NCBI GenBank assembly: GCA_038213375.1
Contig: JBBQTB010000003.1
Span: 62,001-126,000, forward strand
Direction: 5' to 3'
Length of the DNA: 64,000 bases
DNA from: JAAUTT01 sp038213375
Lineage (GTDB): Bacteria; Bacteroidota; Bacteroidia; Bacteroidales; JAAUTT01
In this document: in pieces, positions 46,635 through 55,480 of the stretch
Numbering within the stretch: the first letter of the stretch is position 1
How the letters are laid out: each line of letters starts with the position of its first letter
Translations under genes and position numbers: made by a program
The notes under the pieces: generated by a model
The model's input: only the letters and a program-made list of their open reading frames with translations
Databases searched by the model: none
Told to the model about the DNA's origin: nothing

Positions 46635-48653
46635 ATGAAAACAAAATTATTTCTAACTACTGTAATCATATTGATTGGCTTAATTCAAGCCAACGCGCAA
46701 CAACCTGTTAAATGGGTTCATCTTTCGAGCAAAACCAGCGATATAGAAGCTCCAAATGCCGGTGGGGAACAAACTTCGGTAGCTGTAGCTGATTTTACCA
46801 ACGATGGAATCAACGACTTCTGTATTTCAGAGCGTACAGAGGCTCCAGCAATGGTTGTTTATTTTCGTAACGATAAGGGTTGGACAAAATATCCGGTTGA
46901 AGCCGGCAAGTTGCATATTGAAGCCGGCACCACTGCTTGCGATGTGGATGGCGATGGCGATTTGGATATTATTGCCGGCGGCGATTGGCAAAACAACGAA
47001 GTTTGGTGGTGGGAAAACCCGTATCCGAATTTTGATCAAAATACGCCATGGGAGCGCCATTTAATTCGTAAGTCGGGCGGCAATAAAATTCACGACCAAA
47101 TGGTTGGCGATTTCGATGGCGATGGTAAACCAGATGTGGTATTTTGGGCTCAAGGCGATAGAACATTGTATTTTACTCGCATTCCCAAAAACCCAAAAGA
47201 ATTGAATGAATGGAAACTTATTCCGGTTTATACTTATTACGATGACGGCCAGATGGAACAGCATGGTTTTGCACCTGAATTTAGAGATAACAACGAACAT
47301 GAAGGATTAGCAAAAATTGATATCGATGGCGATGGTATTCAGGACATAGTTGGAGGCGGAATGTGGTTCAAATACCTGGGAAATGACAAATTTTCTTTCA
47401 ATACTATTGACGGAGCCTTCACCTATAGCCGTTCTATAGCCGGACAATTTATAAAAGGTGGCCGCCCCGAAGTGGTATTATGTCCGGGCGATGGTGTGGC
47501 CTCAATGTATATGTATGAATATCAGGGTGCGGGCCATGTTAAGCAATGGTCGATGAAAGAAATTGTTAAAACTGTGCATAACGGGCATTCTTTTGCAGCA
47601 ATTGATTTTGATGGTGATGGAAACCTCGACATCTGGAATGCTGAAATGTCGCTTGGAAACAATACCAATGCCATGAACCATATTTTGTTGGGCGATGGGA
47701 AAGGTAATTTTCCAAGAGAAATAATTGTTTCGCAAGGTATTGATATTCACGAATCTGAAATGGCCGACCTCGATGGCGATGGTGACATTGATATACTTGG
47801 AAAACCATACAATGGCGATGTTCCCCGTTTGGATATCTGGCTTCAAAACGGAACAGGTGAAGTAATTGCAAAACGGGCAGGTGCTTTTAACCAACCGGTT
47901 GGACTGGAAATTTATTCACTCCGTTTCGAGTTACAAAAAGATGTTGCAAGCACTTTGGCCAAAATGAAGCAGATGGGATTTACCGATTTGGAAGTTTCCG
48001 GTTACTATGGAAAAACCCCTAAGGAATTTAAGAAGTTGCTCGACCAGAATGGCTTGAAATGCAGCAGCATGGTTTTTGATTATGACAAGTTTAAAAACCA
48101 TATCGAAACCGTAATTACTGAGGCTAAACTATTCGGAGCCAACTATGTAGGAATTGGCTGGATAGCACATGATAAGGCATTTGACAAAACACTTGCCGAA
48201 AAAGCCAGTTCAGATTTCAATCTTTTTGGAACTAAACTTAAAAAATCAGGGCTGCGCTTTTTCTATCATCCACACGGATACGAATTTAATACTCCCGATG
48301 GAAACCTGATGGATTTGATGCTGGCACAAACCAAGCCGGAACTGGTAACTTTTCAACTCGATGTATTTTGGGCAACTTATGGAGGAGCTGACCCAATTGC
48401 GTTGCTGAAAAATAATTCCGGACGGTTTGAACTCATGCACCTCAAAGAATTACGCAAAGACACTCCCGGAAATAATACAGGACTTGCAGCCGACGAAACA
48501 AGTGTTTCATTAGGCAATGGTGTCACCAATTGGCCTATTTTATTGAGACAAGCGGTAAAATCTGGAACGAAGAAATTCTACATCGAAGACGAAGCAAAAA
48601 ATGCAATCAACCAGATTCCGCCAACAATAAAGTATTTGAATAGTTTGAAATAA
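46635..48653 (+). CDS. FG-GAP/VCBS propeller fused to a sugar phosphate isomerase/epimerase-like barrel
   Basis: This 672-residue exported protein has a signal peptide ending QANAQQ. About residues 25-405 carry FG-GAP/VCBS-type repeats with calcium-binding loops of the form DxDGDGxxD (CDVDGDGDLDIIAGGDW, VGDFDGDGKPDVVFWAQGD, IDIDGDGIQDIVGGGMW, IDFDGDGNLDIWNAEMS, ADLDGDGDIDILGKP), as in propeller proteins of the cell surface. About residues 420-672 form an AP-endonuclease-2/xylose-isomerase-like TIM barrel (LEIYSLRFELQKDVASTLAK, FYHPHGYEF, QLDVFWATYGGADP). Barrel enzymes of this kind act on sugars or keto-sugars. The product is exported, so it probably acts on a free or oligomeric sugar. The reaction is unknown. 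Confidence 0.8.
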   Translation: MKTKLFLTTVIILIGLIQANAQQPVKWVHLSSKTSDIEAPNAGGEQTSVAVADFTNDGINDFCISERTEAPAMVVYFRNDKGWTKYPVEAGKLHIEAGTTACDVDGDGDLDIIAGGDWQNNEVWWWENPYPNFDQNTPWERHLIRKSGGNKIHDQMVGDFDGDGKPDVVFWAQGDRTLYFTRIPKNPKELNEWKLIPVYTYYDDGQMEQHGFAPEFRDNNEHEGLAKIDIDGDGIQDIVGGGMWFKYLGNDKFSFNTIDGAFTYSRSIAGQFIKGGRPEVVLCPGDGVASMYMYEYQGAGHVKQWSMKEIVKTVHNGHSFAAIDFDGDGNLDIWNAEMSLGNNTNAMNHILLGDGKGNFPREIIVSQGIDIHESEMADLDGDGDIDILGKPYNGDVPRLDIWLQNGTGEVIAKRAGAFNQPVGLEIYSLRFELQKDVASTLAKMKQMGFTDLEVSGYYGKTPKEFKKLLDQNGLKCSSMVFDYDKFKNHIETVITEAKLFGANYVGIGWIAHDKAFDKTLAEKASSDFNLFGTKLKKSGLRFFYHPHGYEFNTPDGNLMDLMLAQTKPELVTFQLDVFWATYGGADPIALLKNNSGRFELMHLKELRKDTPGNNTGLAADETSVSLGNGVTNWPILLRQAVKSGTKKFYIEDEAKNAINQIPPTIKYLNSLK

Positions 48654-48689
48654 CGGTTATCATAACGGAATATAAATCATCACAACATT

Positions 48690-50182
48690 ATGAAAATGAA
48701 TATTATATCACATAAAAATAAATGGTTACTTAAAAAAATATTAAGACAATAAGGGGGATTTAAGGGTATGGTACTATCTGATTATTATGGTGTAAGATGT
48801 TTGCATATTTCAAATTTTGTTGCTAAAGATACTGCTGATGCTACAAAACAGGCTATTGAAGGTGGTGTTGATATGGAATTGCCCGATATTGATCATTATT
48901 ATCACTCTTTGGTTGAATTGGTTAAAAAAGGTAAAGTATCAAGCTACTGTAGATAAAGCTGTTTCAAGAGTTTTAAAAGCCAAATTCCAACTTGGTTTGT
49001 TTGAAAAACCTTATGTTAATCCAGTCTATGCTGAGAAAATTACAAACTGCAAAGCGCATGAAACATTAGCATTAAAGGCTGCTGAAGAAGCTATTGTGTT
49101 ACTAAAAAATAAAAACCAAATTTTGCCTCTTGATATAAAAAAACTAAAATCAATTGCAGTAATTGGCCCAAATGCAGATTATTGTCACCTGGGTGGATAT
49201 ATTGGTGATCCAGGAAGACGAATAAGCATTTTGCAAGGAATTCTTGATAAATTGGGAACCCAGGTAAAGGTTAACTATGCCAAAGGTTGCAATATTATAA
49301 AAACTGAGGGGGAAATATATACCGATAAGGTCGACCTGAATGATCCAATCGAGGACTTAAAAAACATTTCAAAAGCATTACAAGTTGCTAAAGCATCAGA
49401 TATAATGTTACTTGTTGTTGGAGGTAATGAAGAAAACACAAGGGAAGCTTGTGCTTCTTATCATTTGGGAGACAGGACCACCCTTGATATTATAGGAAAA
49501 CAGAATGATTTGGTTGAAGCGATTGTAAACACAGATAAACCGGTAATAGTGTTTTTAATTAATGGAGGACCTTTGTCTATAAACTATATCGCACAAAATG
49601 CAAATGCAATTTTAGAAGGTTGTTACCTGGAACAGGAAACAGGAACTGCCGTTGCAAATACTTTATTCGGTGACAATTGCCCTGGAGGTAAGCTTCCTGT
49701 TACATTTCCAAGAAGTGTAGGGCAGGTACCATGTTACTATAATTATAAGCCTGGGGCTAAAAGAGGATATGTACTGGATGGCATCAGTCCACTTTATGCC
49801 TTCGGGTATGGACTAAGTTATACTACATTTAATTATAGCGAGCTTAAACTTGCTAAAAATCAAATTAAACAAAATGAAAGAACAATAGTATCTGTTGAAA
49901 TAACAAATACTGGTAAAATTAAAGGAGATGAAATTGTACATTTATATATCCGTGATAAAGTTAGTTCAGTTACAAGTCCAGTAAAAGAACTTAGAGGATT
50001 TGCCCACCTATCTCTTAACCCGAAACAGACCAAAACTATAACTTTTGATATTACACCTTAAAAATTAGCATTTACAAATATTGATATGAAATATGGCGTT
50101 GAACCTGGTGAATTTGAAATTATGGTAGGTTCTTTATCGTGATGAAGATTTAAAAAAAGTAACATTAAATGTCGAAGAATAA
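48690..50182 (+). pseudogene. GH3 beta-glucosidase pseudogene
   Basis: The remains of a GH3 gene lack the first 250 or so codons and carry several lesions. From 48690 the frame reads ISHKNKWLLKKILRQ and hits TAA at 48750-48752 where GH3 proteins have Glu-Trp. It resumes as GFKGMVLSDYYG, with the nucleophile motif still present. A single-base shift near 48930-48945 moves the frame to QATVDKAVSRVLKAKF. The second domain then runs intact (VLLKNKNQILPLDIKKLKSI to FDITP) until TAA at 50059-50061, again in place of Glu, and a further frameshift near 50140 restores DEDLKKVTLNVEE before the true end at 50180-50182. It cannot make a normal enzyme. It is not a copy of the intact GH3 gene nearby: it lacks the PA14 insert. 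Confidence 0.85.
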
Positions 50183-50209
50183 TACAAATAAATAAAATAA
50201 TTAATAAGT

Positions 50210-50989
50210 ATGAAAATTTTAAATATTCTGATAGTTTTTTTGGTGTGCTATAGTCACAGCTTGTTGGCTCAAAAATGGGAATTGGTTTGGGCAGAGGAAT
50301 TCAATTATAAAGGCTTGCCCGACTCTGCAAAGTGGAACTATGAAGAAGGTTTTATCCGGAACAATGAAGCACAATTTTACACAAAAAACCGGTTAGGGAA
50401 TTCACGGGTAGAAGGTGGAAACCTGATTATTGAGTCAAGAAAGGAAGATTTTTCCACGGCCAAATACACTTCAGCTAGCATTAATACGCGGTATAAAGGC
50501 GATTGGCTCTATGGGAAATTTGAGATAAGGGCTAAATTACCCAAAGGTGTCGGAATGTGGCCAGCTATCTGGATGATGGCAACGAATGATGATTATGGAG
50601 GTTGGCCTCATTGTGGAGAAATTGATATAATGGAAAGTGTAGGATTTGATCCATTTATGGTCTATATGACCTGTCACACCGGAATGTTCAATGCGGCAAA
50701 AGGAACTCAGATTGGGTGTAAAACCAAAATCAATCATGTTTATGACCAATTCCACACTTATAAATTGGAGTGGTATCCGGATAGACTTGATTTATATATT
50801 GATGATATCAAGTATTTGACATATCCAAAAGCAAGCGAAGATAAAGAAATATGGCCATATGATAAGCCACATTATTTAATGCTAAATATTGCAGTTGGTG
50901 GTGCTTGGGGTGGCATGAAAGGCGTTGACGATAAAATTTTCCCTCAAAAAATGATTGTTGACCATGTGAGGGTTTATCAAATGAAATGA
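50210..50989 (+). CDS. Compact GH16 beta-glucanase (laminarinase-type)
   Basis: This 259-residue exported enzyme has a signal peptide of about 20 residues ending SLLAQ. It is a single GH16 domain with WAEEFNYKGLPDSAKWNYE, NNEAQFYT, MWPAIWMMA and the catalytic motif GEIDIMES: Glu137 nucleophile, Asp139, Glu142 acid/base. The C-terminus has LNIAVGGAWGG and VDHVRVYQMK, typical of GH16_3 endo-beta-1,3-glucanases. It has neither lectin modules nor a T9SS tail, unlike the two larger GH16 proteins, so it may work in the periplasm on imported oligomers. It follows the GH3 pseudogene after 27 bases. Confidence 0.92.
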   Translation: MKILNILIVFLVCYSHSLLAQKWELVWAEEFNYKGLPDSAKWNYEEGFIRNNEAQFYTKNRLGNSRVEGGNLIIESRKEDFSTAKYTSASINTRYKGDWLYGKFEIRAKLPKGVGMWPAIWMMATNDDYGGWPHCGEIDIMESVGFDPFMVYMTCHTGMFNAAKGTQIGCKTKINHVYDQFHTYKLEWYPDRLDLYIDDIKYLTYPKASEDKEIWPYDKPHYLMLNIAVGGAWGGMKGVDDKIFPQKMIVDHVRVYQMK

Positions 50990-51049
50990 CATTCAGATCA
51001 TATGATATAAACTCGTAAAGAATTGATGGCTAATTAGTAAATATTCAAA

Positions 51050-51573
51050 CTAAAGAAAATATTTTCATCTTTACATGTGTATTTTACACCATTTGTGCAA
51101 ATGCCCAACCCATAAAAGTATCCGCAGTAAACCCTCACTATTTAGAATATAAGGGCTAACCAATCATGCTCATTACCTCAGGGGAACATTGTGGAGCTAT
51201 TATCAACAAAGGGTTCGACTATACGGCATACTTAGATACACTCGCCATGTACGGGCTAAATTACACACGAATTTACCCAGGCGAAATGATCGAGAGCTTT
51301 GACAGGTGGATTAAAGGGAACATGTTAGGTGTGCCAACGGCAGACCTATTTTTGCCGTGGACAAGAAGTAATGTTAAAGGATACACTCAGGGTGGAAACA
51401 AATTTGATTTGGATCAATGGAATGAAGTTTTTTTTATCCGTTTAAATGATTTTATATCTAAGGCAAAGAAAAGAGGGATTGTTGTAGAAATATGTTTTTT
51501 TGACGGGGTCGACCAGATAGCCTTTGATATATCCCCATTTAATGTAAAAAACAATATCCAGGGAATTTATTAA
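51050..51573 (+). pseudogene. Truncated secreted glycosidase-like gene
   Basis: A signal-peptide-like stretch (IFIFTCVFYTICANAQ) leads into PIKVSAVNPHYLEYKG, where TAA at 51157-51159 replaces an expected Lys. The frame then continues as PIMLITSGEHCGAIINKGFD, GLNYTRIYPGEMIESF and GIVVEICFFDGVDQ. This is the first third of a TIM-barrel, cellulase-like family common in Bacteroidota, whose members open with a phrase like KPTILITSGEHYGAVIN. Homology ends near NNIQGIY at 51573, where mobile-element debris begins. No clear start codon remains. It is a double-broken gene, most likely cut by an insertion. Confidence 0.65.
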
Positions 51574-51584
51574 ACGCAAATAGA

Positions 51585-51815
51585 GTGAAAAATATGATTA
51601 AAACAATTCGAATTTTAGGATTATTTTTCGCATGTCCCTTGAAAAGGCTTAATAAAGATTGCCCATTTTATTCGCTAAGAAATAAAACAGCAGTTGAACG
51701 AGTTAATTTTTTAAAGACAATTAATATTGAAGATCTTAATCAATTGGAAAAAGAGCATATGCTATGCTTTGGCAAACACGTTCATCAAGAAATGCATATC
51801 TATTTGCGAAGCTGA
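51585..51815 (+). CDS. Small cysteine-containing protein of unknown function
   Basis: This 76-residue frame starts with GTG at 51585 and contains LFFACPLKRLNKDCPFYSLR then ERVNFLKTINIEDLNQLEKE. It resembles in pattern (C-P-x-x-x-R-x-x-D-C-P-F, then a short helix) small Bacteroidota proteins I know only as hypothetical. It lies between a truncated glycosidase and an IS66-like fragment and may be cargo or debris of the same insertion. The end overlaps the next fragment in another frame, so the C-terminus may be altered by a frameshift. No function is claimed. Confidence 0.4.
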   Translation: MKNMIKTIRILGLFFACPLKRLNKDCPFYSLRNKTAVERVNFLKTINIEDLNQLEKEHMLCFGKHVHQEMHIYLRS

Positions 51816-52098
51816 TGAAAAGAAAGCAGGAAGCCACAAAAAGCCTAGAGGCCCGCTATTCTGCATTCATAAAGGTAGGCCCAATTTCTCATCCCCCCAA
51901 AACCTCTGTTGCCGAAAAGTCTGTAACACCGAAAACTGCACAAATAGAATTGACCTTTCCAAGCGGTATTTATATTCTATTTAGTGGCCACATAAAAACC
52001 GAAAATATACTTATTTGCTTAAAAAATTGGGAGTTATGTTATTTTTCCTATAAAGTCCAGATAAAACATAAATTTGCTACCATTAAAGTTAAAAAAAT
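51764..52098 (+). pseudogene. IS66-type accessory (TnpA-like) fragment
   Basis: The frame reads AKLMKRKQEATKSLEARYSA, then FIKVGPISHPP, and later AQIELTFPSGIYILFSGHIK. This order (a Lys-rich segment, an F-x-x-V segment, a Pro/Ser linker, then I-x-L-x-F-P-x-G) resembles the C-terminal half of the small OrfA/TnpA proteins of IS66-family elements. The N-terminal helix-turn-helix is missing. The open frame runs on to 52126, past the point where another transposase remnant starts, which shows it is not a native end. Confidence 0.45.
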
Positions 52099-52251
52099 GA
52101 CAGCGCACGTTTTTACGATAATATAATAGGTGATAGTGAATCATTTAATACCATTAAAGAATATATAAAAGGGAACCCTCTAAAATGGGAGGATAATAAA
52201 TTTCATCCATTAGAGTGGGGTAGAGACAACGCATGCATTATCTCTAAATAA
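52099..52251 (+). pseudogene. C-terminal remnant of a RAYT/Y1 transposase
   Basis: From 52099 the frame reads ARFYDNIIGDSESFNTIKEY, then IKGNPLKWEDNKFHP, to TAA at 52249-52251. This is the usual C-terminal end of REP-associated tyrosine (Y1) transposases (fyD.iI....e...i..YI..NPlkW..d.f). The catalytic HUH and Tyr parts are gone. It ends one base before the stop of the GH1 gene on the opposite strand. Confidence 0.6.
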
Positions 52252-52252
52252 T

Positions 52253-53671
52253 CTATTTCAGAAAATCCCGAAACCAAAAGCCAGAATCTTTAATGGTACG
52301 TTTTTGAGTCTCAAAATCATTATAAACAATGCCAAACCGAGGTTTATAGCCGTAACTCCATTCAAAATTATCCATTAATGTCCACAAAAAATATCCTGTC
52401 ACATTTACTCCTTCGGATTTTGCCTTTAGTACACTATTGAGATAATCCTTAAAATAATTACATCGCTGGGTGTCATGAACGCTTTCACATTGAAGATGAT
52501 CAGGAAATGCGGCTCCGTTTTCGGTAATAATAATTTTCTTAATCGGATATTTGGCATATTGCTTAATACTCATGTAAATACCATTTGGCCAAACTTCCCA
52601 ACCCATCTCGGTAAGTTCCGATTTTTCCTTATCGGGTTTTACCTGGGCTGCCCGGATATAAGGAATAATACCTGGTCGGCTAATTACTCTGAAATAGTTT
52701 TGCAAGCCAATAAAATCGAAGTCGAATTTAAGCCTTTCCTCATCACCGGGTTGAATGAACCTTCCCATTTTTTCAAGAAATGGGAGATCTTTTTTTGGGT
52801 AACCCATCCCAAGCGTAGGTTCAATATAAAGCCTGTTAAGAATCACATCAATTCGTTTGGCGGCTCTTTCATGTCGTGGCAATTGCTTTTTAGGCTCTAC
52901 ATATGAGCATGAGAGCGCTGTTCCGATATGGGCATCCGGCAGATGACTGCGTATAATTCGTCCACCTTCGGCCTGACAAAGCATTGCATGATGTACAGAA
53001 GCAAGAAATTTATTTATTCCCCTATTTCCGGGGGCATGCATGCCAATAAGGTATCCCAGTGTAGTAAAAGCCGCCGGTTCGTTTAACACTATCCAATTAT
53101 GAATGCGGTCGCCAAATTTTTGAACGCAAAAATCAGTATATTCCGAAAACCATGCAAGAATGTCACGGTTTGTCCATCCACCTTTATCTTCCAACAGTTG
53201 AGGTAAATCCCAATGATAAAGAGTAACCCAGGGTTCGATACCTATACGGAGGCATTTGTCTATTACCCGGTTGTAAAAATCAACACCCTTATCATTAATT
53301 CTTCCTGTTCCATCGGGCAGCAAACGCGACCAAGAAAGTGAGAAGCGGAAATCTTTAAAATTCAAACTTTTCAACAAGTCCAAATCGTTATCGAATTGGT
53401 GATAAAAGTCGCAAGCAATCTGGCCTGTGGAATGGTCTTTTATTTTCCCTTTCATCATTTCGAAACGATCCCATATATTTTCACCCTTTCCATCAATATT
53501 CCATGCACCCTCAATTTGATGAGATGCTGTTGAAACGCCCCAATGAAACGCGGAACCAAATAATTCTTTTGATATTTCAGGGTCTGGTTTAATTGCTTTC
53601 GCTAAGAGTGAGCCGGAATATATACAAGCAGTTCCTGCACCGGCTAATTTCAAAAATTCAGAACGTTTCAT
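52253..53671 (-). CDS. GH1 beta-glucosidase
   Basis: This 472-residue enzyme has a Tat-like N-terminus (KRSEFLKLAGAGTACIYSGS), with Lys-Arg in place of Arg-Arg. The GH1 fold is complete: WGVSTASHQIEGAWNIDGKG, DFYHQFDNDLDLLKSL, FRFSLSWSRLLPDGTG, acid/base Glu198 in IVLNEPAAF, and nucleophile Glu384 in IITENGAAFP. The end has GYFLWTLMDNFEWSYGYKPR, the glucose-binding Glu-Trp motif of the family. It hydrolyses beta-glucosides or beta-galactosides and would finish oligosaccharide breakdown. It is the only intact minus-strand gene of the window, divergent from the MuiA gene across 105 bases. Confidence 0.93.
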   Translation of the reverse strand: MKRSEFLKLAGAGTACIYSGSLLAKAIKPDPEISKELFGSAFHWGVSTASHQIEGAWNIDGKGENIWDRFEMMKGKIKDHSTGQIACDFYHQFDNDLDLLKSLNFKDFRFSLSWSRLLPDGTGRINDKGVDFYNRVIDKCLRIGIEPWVTLYHWDLPQLLEDKGGWTNRDILAWFSEYTDFCVQKFGDRIHNWIVLNEPAAFTTLGYLIGMHAPGNRGINKFLASVHHAMLCQAEGGRIIRSHLPDAHIGTALSCSYVEPKKQLPRHERAAKRIDVILNRLYIEPTLGMGYPKKDLPFLEKMGRFIQPGDEERLKFDFDFIGLQNYFRVISRPGIIPYIRAAQVKPDKEKSELTEMGWEVWPNGIYMSIKQYAKYPIKKIIITENGAAFPDHLQCESVHDTQRCNYFKDYLNSVLKAKSEGVNVTGYFLWTLMDNFEWSYGYKPRFGIVYNDFETQKRTIKDSGFWFRDFLK

Positions 53672-53776
53672 AAAAAAATAAATGCCAAAGGTATTAGTAA
53701 AACATTAATGTCATAAATTTACAAATATTTTTTCTGCAAATTTGACTCGAACCAGAATTACAAAAATGAATTCAAT

Positions 53777-55381
53777 ATGAAAAAAAGTTTAATTATTATA
53801 GGTGTTATCTTATATCCGTTTTTAAATAGCCGTGCACAGGAAAAACCTGAACCAGTTATGTCGAAAATTAAGGAGGTTACTGTTTTTGTAAACGGTGCGC
53901 AGATAACGCGTATTGGGTCAGTATTATTAAAAGAAGGAAACCAGCAACTGGTATTTGAAAATCTACCTCAGGCTATTAACGCTCAAAGTATTCAGGTATC
54001 CGGGACAGGTAATTTTACAATATTGTCTGTTAACAATCAGATCAATTACCTCAAACCCCAACAAAAATCAAAAGATATTATTGCCTTGGAAGATTCTGTT
54101 GAAATTATTCAGTACAAATTAAAAACAAACAATGCTTCGTTGGAAGTTTTGAAAGATGAAGAATCACTTCTGAAAGTCAATCAATCGTTGGGCGGTTCGC
54201 AAACAGGGGTAAAAGTGGATGAGCTTAAAGCAGCGTTGGAATTGTTTCGCTCCAGATTGACAGATATAAAAACAAAAACGATAAAACTGGTAAATGACAA
54301 CAAAAAACTGAACGAACTATTAAAGAATTTGAACGATCAGTTAACACAAATTCGAAATAAAAGTAATACTCCGACAAGTGAGGTTGTGGTTACTTTGCTG
54401 GCTCCATCTACTGCGAAAGCGCAGTTATCGCTTTCCTATTTGATATCCGAGGCAGGTTGGATAGCCGCTTATGATGTTAGGGCAATTGATATAATAAAAC
54501 CAATAGAACTTATTTATAAGGCTAAGGTATTCCAATCAACAGGGGAGAATTGGAACGATATAAAAATAACTCTTTCAACGGGAAATCCAGCAGCCAGTGG
54601 AAATGCACCCATTGTTAATCCATGGTATCTGAGTATTATTGAGCCTGTTTCCCGCCTTAAAAAAGAAGTAACGGTGGCACAAGATATGATGCTGGAAGAA
54701 GTAACGGTAATTGCTTATGGTGCTCAAAAGAAAGTACAAACAACAGCCTCATTTACTCAAACAGCTATAAATCAGACTACAGTTGAGTTTAAAATTGAAC
54801 TTCCTTACAATATCCCATCCAACGGTCAACAATATACCGTTGAGGTAAAATCATTTACCCTTCCGGCATCTTATGAGTATTATTGTGTACCCAAGATAGA
54901 TACGGATGCCTTTTTACTTGCAAAAATCACCGGTTGGGAAGAATTGAACATGCTTTCGGGTGAATCCAGTTTGTTTTTCGAAGGAACATTTGTTGGAACA
55001 GCATTTATCGATACTCAAAACACAAAAGATACTTTAATGGTTTCGCTTGGACGGGATAAAGGTCTTGTTGTTACACGAATCAGACAGAAGGATTTTACCT
55101 CGAAAAAATTTATCGGTTCCACCCGAAAAGACTCTCGTTCGTTTGAAATTGTTGCCAGGAATAAAAAAAAACAGACTATTAACCTGATGATAAACGATCA
55201 GATTCCCGTATCAACAACTAAAGAAATTGAAGTTGAGTCAATCAATATTTCCGGAGGGATACTTGAAAAAGCTACCGGCAAATTAACCTGGAAAATACAA
55301 TTAAAACCTTCAGAAAGTAAGACATTTACCAGTGGATATACTGTAAGTTATCCAAAAGATAAATCGCTCATACTTGAATAG
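53777..55381 (+). CDS. MuiA-family (DUF4139) protein with SusC-like motif
   Basis: This 534-residue exported protein has a signal peptide ending NSRAQ. The N-terminal DUF4140 part has VTVFVNGAQITRIG and a coiled coil at about 100-200. The DUF4139 beta-rich domain starts near EVVVTLLAPSTAKAQLSLSY and contains EAGWIAAYDVRA and STGENWNDIKITLSTGNPA, the hallmark of the mucoidy-inhibitor MuiA family. The molecular role of this family is not established. Within the DUF4139 region residues 307-322 read EEVTVIAYGAQKKVQT, which strongly resembles the TonB-box/plug entry of the SusC proteins here (DEVVVIGYGTQKR). It starts 105 bases from the divergent GH1 gene. Confidence 0.85.
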   Translation: MKKSLIIIGVILYPFLNSRAQEKPEPVMSKIKEVTVFVNGAQITRIGSVLLKEGNQQLVFENLPQAINAQSIQVSGTGNFTILSVNNQINYLKPQQKSKDIIALEDSVEIIQYKLKTNNASLEVLKDEESLLKVNQSLGGSQTGVKVDELKAALELFRSRLTDIKTKTIKLVNDNKKLNELLKNLNDQLTQIRNKSNTPTSEVVVTLLAPSTAKAQLSLSYLISEAGWIAAYDVRAIDIIKPIELIYKAKVFQSTGENWNDIKITLSTGNPAASGNAPIVNPWYLSIIEPVSRLKKEVTVAQDMMLEEVTVIAYGAQKKVQTTASFTQTAINQTTVEFKIELPYNIPSNGQQYTVEVKSFTLPASYEYYCVPKIDTDAFLLAKITGWEELNMLSGESSLFFEGTFVGTAFIDTQNTKDTLMVSLGRDKGLVVTRIRQKDFTSKKFIGSTRKDSRSFEIVARNKKKQTINLMINDQIPVSTTKEIEVESINISGGILEKATGKLTWKIQLKPSESKTFTSGYTVSYPKDKSLILE

Positions 55382-55453
55382 AAATATTAAAAAATTTACG
55401 TTTAATTGACTTGAACTTTATATTGATTTTACAAAACAGACCTTTGGAAATCT

Positions 55454-55461
55454 TATCTTTG
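55454..55461 (+). promoter_or_regulatory. Candidate -7 box before the YbhN-like gene
   Basis: TATCTTTG fits TAnnTTTG and lies 19 bases before the ATG at 55481. No -33 box is seen at the usual spacing. Confidence 0.4.
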
Positions 55462-55480
55462 AATTTCGCAATTATAAACT

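Noticed and set aside
48817..50061. Intact 414-residue GH3 gene
   Set aside because: The first 40 or so residues of that frame are the wrong frame of the GH3 sequence; the true protein is split by a frameshift and lacks its N-terminal half.
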